A stretch of 64,000 nt of DNA from Jeotgalibacillus soli (GTDB lineage Bacteria > Bacillota > Bacilli > Bacillales > Jeotgalibacillaceae). The notes under the pieces are model-generated. The model made no database searches. It had not been told where the DNA came from and saw only the letters and a list, made by a program, of their open reading frames with translations. The translations under genes and the position numbers were made by a program. Positions 59,294 to 64,000 of the stretch are shown piece by piece. Location: positions 62,001-126,000 of the forward strand of contig NZ_JXRP01000019.1 in the NCBI RefSeq assembly GCF_000829435.1. Direction: 5' to 3'. Within the stretch, counting starts at the first letter, position 1. Every line of letters begins with the position of its first letter.

Positions 59294-59888
59294 GTGACTC
59301 CCCTTCTTTTCTATTTTTATGTAGTGATTGTTTCATAATAACAAGGCCAAGTAGAAAATCCACAATAAAATGGAGGATAATCGTAGCCCAAAGGCTTTGT
59401 GTCCAAGCAAACACTGCCCCAATAATAAAGCTAAGTATAATAATATTTACTGCTAGATACCAATGGTTGAAATAACGAATATGTATCACCGCAAAAATGA
59501 TACTTGCACATAAAATACCGAAATTAGCTTGTATAACCCCTCTAAACAGCAATTCTTCACATACAGCTATGCATGCCGCCAGTTTTGCGATTTTCCCAGG
59601 ACTCAATGAAGAGAATATTTTTTCGTTAATCCCACCATCATCATAATAGTGCTGTGGCAGATGTTTCATTAAGAATAGGTCAGCTAAAACGATCCCTATT
59701 CCAGCACTCACTCCTGTAATAATAATCATTGGATTTATTTTTAGAAGGATTAAAAATTCTTTCACATGATCAAACGTAAATACCGCTGCAATGATGCCAA
59801 TTACGAATAGTAAAACTTGTGTGAAAAAAAGTTGTCTGTAAAGTTCCTCTCCTGTCATTTGCGCAATCAGCTGTTGTTGTTTCTTCAT
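59274..59888 (-). CDS. ypbD: CPBP-family intramembrane metalloprotease YpbD
   Basis: 204 residues with six or more hydrophobic segments. Abi/CAAX-protease motifs: VCEELLFRGVIQANFG (EExxxR), FAVIHIRYFNHWYLAVN and HFIVDFLLGLVIM with conserved His. Substrate unknown. ATGA overlap with the recQ stop; part of ypbB-recQ-ypbD-ypbE. Confidence 0.88.
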   Translation of the reverse strand: MKKQQQLIAQMTGEELYRQLFFTQVLLFVIGIIAAVFTFDHVKEFLILLKINPMIIITGVSAGIGIVLADLFLMKHLPQHYYDDGGINEKIFSSLSPGKIAKLAACIAVCEELLFRGVIQANFGILCASIIFAVIHIRYFNHWYLAVNIIILSFIIGAVFAWTQSLWATIILHFIVDFLLGLVIMKQSLHKNRKEGESHETRPI

Positions 59889-61345
59889 TCAAGATCAGCC
59901 CGTAATAATTGAGTTAAACGGTCCTGCCAATTTGGCCAAAACGCCTTTGTATATTTCTCGGTGATAACGTCATAAAATAATTCAACCGAAAGTCCACACT
60001 GATCACAGCATTTTTCAGATGCTGATGCAATTGTCTGATCAAATGCTTGTGATAATAATATTCTGCGGCATGATGGAGCGTTCACATAGCTTTTCATCAC
60101 ATTCAGTTTACTAAGCTTTTCTTGTAATCGGTCAGTTAATTGTGTGTTAACCACGGAAGGCCAGTCAAGCGAACCTTTTACATGCATTTCATAATAGCGG
60201 AGAACTCTTAATTGTATCTCTGAAAGCCCGATTAATTCAGCTAGTTCGTTTTCTCCCAGATTTTTTTTTCTCACTTCCATATAACTTTTAATTTGTTGAA
60301 ATGCAGGTCGCTCCTGCTCTAATAAAATCGCTGCAATCTCTTCGTCTCCCTTTGAATAAAAAAGCAATGCCAAACTGTCCTTGCCATCACGGCCTGCTCT
60401 TCCAATTTCCTGTGCATATGCCTCCATACTCGATGGCATATGAAAATGAATCACAGTTCGCACATTTTCTTTATTAATTCCCATTCCAAAGGCGCTTGTT
60501 GCGAAAACCCAGTCTAATTGACCGTTAATAAACTGGTGCTGAATTAATATTCGCTGATCCTGATCCATCCCCCCATGGTAGCTGGCAATTCGCTTTGTTG
60601 TTTTAGAATTTAGATCATTCGCTAGTTCATCAGCAATTCTTTTACTCGAAAAATACACGATTCCAGGTGAACGAACTGCCTTTATGAGAGCTGTCAATTC
60701 CTTTACTTTATCGGAAAAAGTAGTGAACTTTTTTACAAACAGTGCAATGTTAGGTCGATCAACTGGAAAAACCCATTCATCAGCTTGATCAATTTGAAGG
60801 CATTTGCGAATATCTTTACGTATTTTCTCCGTGGCAGTTGCTGTTAGGGCTAGAGTTATCGGATTATGCAGAGCTTCTTTTATAGAACCAAGCTGAAGGT
60901 AATCAGGTCTAAAATCGGGACCCCATTGCGAAATACAATGGGCCTCATCCACTACAAAAAGCTTTAGGGATAGTGACTGCAGTGCTCGTATAACCTCTTC
61001 CTGACCCAGCATTTCAGGTGATATAAAGATAAACCGATATTGTTTAATTTGCTCAAGTGCCCTTTTCCTATCTTTATAGGGTAAAAAAGAATTAAAAGCT
61101 ATCGCTCTTTTTTCACCACGAACTGTTAGTTGCTCCACTTGATCCTGCATAAGAGAAAGAAGCGGAGATACAATTAGTACAGGCCCATTAAGCATATAGG
61201 CAGGAAGCTGATAGCATAAGGACTTCCCTGTCCCAGTAGGAAGCATAGCAATAGTATCTCTTCCTTGCAAAATACTGTTAATCACTTCTTTTTGCCCTTC
61301 TCTGAATGAGCTGTATCCGAATATTTTTTTAAGTAGCTCTTCCAC
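59885..61345 (-). CDS. recQ: RecQ-family ATP-dependent DNA helicase (RecS)
   Basis: 486 residues; 3'-5' DNA helicase acting with recombination and fork repair. Motifs: MLPTGTGKSLCYQLPAYML, VVDEAHCISQWGPDFRPDY, ALTATATEKIRKDI, ASYHGGMDQDQRILIQ and HFHMPSSMEAYAQEIGRAGRDG; a zinc-binding RecQ-Ct with Cys residues in SCRRILL and EKCCDQCG. No HRDC domain, as in the short YpbC/RecS type. GTG start (GGGAG eight bases upstream) lies 64 bp inside ypbB. Confidence 0.92.
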   Translation of the reverse strand: MEELLKKIFGYSSFREGQKEVINSILQGRDTIAMLPTGTGKSLCYQLPAYMLNGPVLIVSPLLSLMQDQVEQLTVRGEKRAIAFNSFLPYKDRKRALEQIKQYRFIFISPEMLGQEEVIRALQSLSLKLFVVDEAHCISQWGPDFRPDYLQLGSIKEALHNPITLALTATATEKIRKDIRKCLQIDQADEWVFPVDRPNIALFVKKFTTFSDKVKELTALIKAVRSPGIVYFSSKRIADELANDLNSKTTKRIASYHGGMDQDQRILIQHQFINGQLDWVFATSAFGMGINKENVRTVIHFHMPSSMEAYAQEIGRAGRDGKDSLALLFYSKGDEEIAAILLEQERPAFQQIKSYMEVRKKNLGENELAELIGLSEIQLRVLRYYEMHVKGSLDWPSVVNTQLTDRLQEKLSKLNVMKSYVNAPSCRRILLSQAFDQTIASASEKCCDQCGLSVELFYDVITEKYTKAFWPNWQDRLTQLLRADLE

Positions 61346-62409
61346 TTATTATTCTCCCTTCGATCCTTAACCAATACAAGACGAATTTGAAAAAAGCTTA
61401 CGCCTGGCAGCTGCTCTTTCATTTCCCGCAGTCTACTATGATTAGCACGGGACACAACAGACCTGATCTCCTTTTGCAGAGGAGGATTCACATAAGAATC
61501 AATTGGGAAATCAGGGACCATTAAAGCCAGTTCAATAATATGATCTTCAATCGTGCTTTCTTTTAATCGACGAAGGAGGGCAATCTCATTTATCAGTTTG
61601 TTCTTTTTTACTAGATGATATGTTTTCTCTGTTGAGGAGGTTAAAACTAGTGATTTTTCAATACCATCCTGCAAAATATATCTTAACAGCCTGCATTTTT
61701 GAGGGTTATTATTTATGATTCCGATACTGTAATGAACGATATTTAAAAATCGAAAATGAGCTTCGTCTTCATTGACATTAAAATGCATAGCAAGCTGCTG
61801 AAGCGTTTCTCCAACCAACTTATATCCTGATAATTGGTGAATAAGCCAGTCTTGTTTGTCAGGAAATGTTTCTTGATGGCATATAAACGAAAGCTCCTTA
61901 TGTAAGTTTTCTGTCCAATGTTTACGGTTATTTTTCCAGCTATTAAAGGTCTTTCGAACCCACCCTTGAATGTTCGGATCCCGCTGGACTGGATAAAACC
62001 GTTGTTCATCATGATTGAAATTTGATAATGATTGCACAAGCAGCGTTAACCGTCTCCAAAATAAGGTGGCTTGATCATGATACGCCCAACCTTTGAGATT
62101 TGACGGGAAAATATGATTTAAAAAAAAATCATCCACCTGAATTTTTGCCGTTTCAGTTATATCATAACGATCTTTTCCTTTTTCAAGCAAATATCCTTTT
62201 TCTCTCAGGCTGCTAACATTATGATCAAATCTCTCCCTTGATAGAGATGGAAATACTTGAAAAAACTCAGTAACTTCATATAGATGGGCATCCTGAATGG
62301 TTTGAGACGTCTTCTTACCAGTAAGTAAATGAAATACCGCTGAATGGCTCCGATCTCCTTTAAACGCTCGAAAGCACGTAAGTAAAATGGCTTCTAAGTA
62401 TGTCATCAA
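61282..62409 (-). CDS. ypbB: YpbB, helix-turn-helix protein
   Basis: 375 residues, mostly helical and basic. Conserved upstream of the RecQ-family gene in Bacillaceae. The C-terminal part has a RecQ-associated HTH (about 275-330, LLRRLKESTIEDHIIELALM), like a detached helicase C-terminal domain. It may bind DNA together with RecQ; this is from family context. Overlaps recQ by 64 bp, so the two are probably coupled. Confidence 0.82.
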   Translation of the reverse strand: MMTYLEAILLTCFRAFKGDRSHSAVFHLLTGKKTSQTIQDAHLYEVTEFFQVFPSLSRERFDHNVSSLREKGYLLEKGKDRYDITETAKIQVDDFFLNHIFPSNLKGWAYHDQATLFWRRLTLLVQSLSNFNHDEQRFYPVQRDPNIQGWVRKTFNSWKNNRKHWTENLHKELSFICHQETFPDKQDWLIHQLSGYKLVGETLQQLAMHFNVNEDEAHFRFLNIVHYSIGIINNNPQKCRLLRYILQDGIEKSLVLTSSTEKTYHLVKKNKLINEIALLRRLKESTIEDHIIELALMVPDFPIDSYVNPPLQKEIRSVVSRANHSRLREMKEQLPGVSFFQIRLVLVKDRRENNKWKSYLKKYSDTAHSEKGKKK

Positions 62410-62593
62410 TAAACCCCTTTACCTAATCGATCTCACTCTATTTTATCATGAATTTGTCGATCTTTGCCGGTTTTCTTTCCTATCCAGAAGGGTAAATATA
62501 AAGGCAAGTAAACATAAAGGATAAGTGGGAAAAACTTTTTTTGTTGAAAATGTTAACGAAGCACTTTAGAATAGTAAGTGATACATTTCACGA

Positions 62594-62602
62594 TGATATA
62601 AT
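62594..62602 (+). promoter_or_regulatory. Extended -10 promoter of fer
   Basis: TGATATAAT combines TGN with a perfect TATAAT, about 40 bp before the fer start. The -35 region is weak. Confidence 0.5.
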
Positions 62603-62640
62603 GACAACGTTTCAAATGATTTATTGACCAGGAGGGGTAA

Positions 62641-62892
<252 letters not shown>

Positions 62893-62906
62893 TACTTCAC
62901 TAGATG

Positions 62907-62943
62907 CCGAGCAAAGGATTTAATAAATCCATGCTCGGTTTTT
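62907..62943 (+). terminator. Terminator of fer
   Basis: CCGAGCA (62907-62913) pairs with TGCTCGG (62932-62938), with an inner GGATTTA/TAAATCC stem, followed by T5. Confidence 0.85.
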
Positions 62944-62944
62944 C

Positions 62945-63125
62945 TATTTTAAAAGCTTCATCTTTTAGTCGCTGTTTGTAAAAGCCAGTCATACTTACAC
63001 GAATTTTTCTAGCGGAGATAGATGTTGATCGATCCTATTATAACAATGGAATTGACGAGTGCAGAAATCAACCACTTCTTTAACACGTCTACCATCACCC
63101 TTTAATTCTCTGATGCATTCCCACT
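62945..63125 (-). pseudogene. Possible transposase 3' remnant (weak)
   Basis: The 310 bp between fer and the next gene hold two terminators and this stretch. On the minus strand one frame reads RVKEVVDFC and NRIDQHLSPLEKF before a stop at 62995; a +1 shift then continues IRVSMTGFYKQRLKDEAF. The LSPxE block with a preceding YN is loosely like the C-terminus of IS3-type transposases. Similarity is weak and no terminal repeats are seen; it may be chance. Confidence 0.2.
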
Positions 63126-63138
63126 AAAATAACAAGTA

Positions 63139-63176
63139 AAAATGCCGGCGAGTAAATTTCATCTCGCAGGCATTTT
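63139..63176 (-). terminator. Terminator of the rsiX-like gene
   Basis: Minus-strand AAAATGCCTGCGAG (63163-63176) pairs with CTCGCCGGCATTTT (one mismatch), followed by TTTTTACTT. It lies 26 bp past the stop at 63203. Confidence 0.85.
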
Positions 63177-63202
63177 GGCTTTACTGGCTATTTGGTCAGC
63201 CC

Positions 63203-64000
63203 TTATTCAATGATTCCTTTATTTATCCCAATAGGAACTGCTATCGGATGAGTGAAAAGGAAGCCATCTAATGAATCAAGCCCGACATTTTCAAATTTCA
63301 CCTCTTTATATCCAAAGGATTTTGCTGTTAATAAAAGAACTTCTATTAACGGAAGAAGATCTTTTTCTCCCATAGATTCCGGGATGAGTTCTTGATCAAA
63401 TGAGATGTTTAGTAAATCTCCTGATTCTTCAAATGACGCTGTCACATCTTTTGGAATTACAGCCGAATAGCGGTCATTTGGAGATTCACGCATTGCTTCA
63501 AAGGCAGCATCAAACGTTAAAAAGGATTGATGAGAGGGTACATAATGGTACTTCCCACTTTCCATCTTCATAATATAATATCCTTTGCTCTCCAGCGATA
63601 ACTCGATTGGCTTCATTTCTTCGAACGAACCGATTTCGGCCGGTAAACCATCTCGATTGATCACGTTAATTTTTTCATATCCACTATTCATAAACGATTC
63701 TTTGAGTACCTCTTGAAAAATTAATTCTGCAGAGGAAGATTGACCATACAGCTCTTCATTTTCAACTGTAAAAAAAATGGTCTCTCCCCTAGCACTAAAA
63801 TTCCCGGTCATTGGATGATACGATACTAATCCCATTCCTTCTTCATCGATCCTGTCAGCCCACTCATTATATAGCGTAGCAGCATCTTGACCTTCATCCC
63901 TTACAGGCAGCTTAAAAGTAAATGAAATAACAATTCCATCTTTTGTAACTAAGCCAACGGTTAAATTAGCCATACCATTCAGCTCATTTGCATAAAGCGC
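63203..64000 (-). CDS. rsiX: C-terminal part of an RsiX-like anti-sigma factor (partial)
   Basis: The frame is open to the window edge, so the ATG at 63973 is internal (ALYANELNG precedes it). The 265 residues seen have no membrane segment and show two alpha/beta repeats resembling GerMN-type domains, ending FLFTHPIAVPIGINKG. This tail pattern and the position beyond fer, where B. subtilis has rsiX, suggest the extracytoplasmic part of the sigma-X anti-sigma factor. The N-terminal membrane segment is outside the window, so the call is moderate; another extracytoplasmic regulator is possible. Confidence 0.55.
   Translation of the reverse strand, partial: ALYANELNGMANLTVGLVTKDGIVISFTFKLPVRDEGQDAATLYNEWADRIDEEGMGLVSYHPMTGNFSARGETIFFTVENEELYGQSSSAELIFQEVLKESFMNSGYEKINVINRDGLPAEIGSFEEMKPIELSLESKGYYIMKMESGKYHYVPSHQSFLTFDAAFEAMRESPNDRYSAVIPKDVTASFEESGDLLNISFDQELIPESMGEKDLLPLIEVLLLTAKSFGYKEVKFENVGLDSLDGFLFTHPIAVPIGINKGIIE

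Noticed and set aside
61743-62039. 98-codon minus-strand frame within ypbB
   Set aside because: Off-frame shadow of a well-supported gene with no RBS.

Overview
The window is chromosomal DNA of a low-GC, Gram-positive, endospore-forming and probably motile member of the Bacillaceae. The evidence is gene content and order, which follow the Bacillus subtilis segment from yppG/recU/ponA through the pan, bsh, qcr, aro, men/hep, mtr, spoIVA, der, rpsA, cmk and sleB/ypeB genes to recQ, fer and the sigX/rsiX area. Spore genes (spoIVA, sleB, ypeB, yppG), bacillithiol genes (bshA, bshB1, ypdA) and motility genes (cheR, motI/ypfA) all fit. I see no rRNA, tRNA, CRISPR array, prophage or intact insertion sequence. 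Most genes lie on the minus strand; only recU-ponA, a YitT-family gene, an asparaginase gene and fer are on the plus strand.

Layout. 1-4.7 kb: a partial small gene with a LexA-like site, yppG, yppE, and divergent recU-ponA. 4.7-12.8 kb: ypoC, nth, dnaD, asnS, aspB, ypmB, ypmA, dinG. 12.8-15.2 kb: panBCD behind a structured leader. 15.2-20.8 kb: birA, cca, bshA, bshB1, mgsA, dapB, ypjD. 20.8-28.5 kb: a YitT-like gene, a YugP-like protease, ypjB, ypjA, the menaquinol:cytochrome c reductase operon qcrABC, then ypiF, ypiB, ypiA. 28.6-36.4 kb: aromatic supraoperon (aroC, aroB, aroH, hisC, tyrA, aroA) with cheR and ndk, but with no trp genes between aroH and hisC. 36.4-40.6 kb: heptaprenyl/menaquinone genes (hepS, menG, hepT), TRAP (mtrB), folE, hbs. 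40.9-50.7 kb: spoIVA, yphF, yphE, gpsA, der, a frameshifted type 2 isopentenyl-diphosphate isomerase gene, the S1-domain gene rpsA/ypfD, plsC, cmk, motI. 50.7-64 kb: ypeB-sleB, prsW, asparaginase, ypdA, a cobalamin-binding MerR regulator of CarH/LitR type, a phosphoesterase, a decayed CBS/ACT gene, ypbE, ypbD, recQ, ypbB, fer, and the 3' part of an rsiX-like gene.

The genes form a few working units. The aro genes make chorismate, which feeds tyrA (tyrosine) and menaquinone; hepS/hepT/menG finish menaquinone, which is the electron donor of the Qcr complex. panBCD makes pantothenate. bshA and bshB1 make bacillithiol, and ypdA keeps it reduced. SpoIVA, YpeB, SleB and YppG act in spore coat assembly and germination.

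The best leads are not a new multi-gene system. They are: (1) the panB leader, where a bulged-A hairpin, a possible antiterminator, a terminator and an 11-codon leader ORF overlap; (2) a 5-bp tandem duplication that breaks the isomerase gene; (3) a CBS/ACT pseudogene with one frameshift and two stops; (4) a likely B12-dependent photoreceptor-type regulator; (5) a LexA-like box between the -35 and -10 of a small gene at the window edge; (6) TRAP kept although the trp genes are absent from their usual place. All calls rest on reading the sequence and remembered family features; no database search was run.
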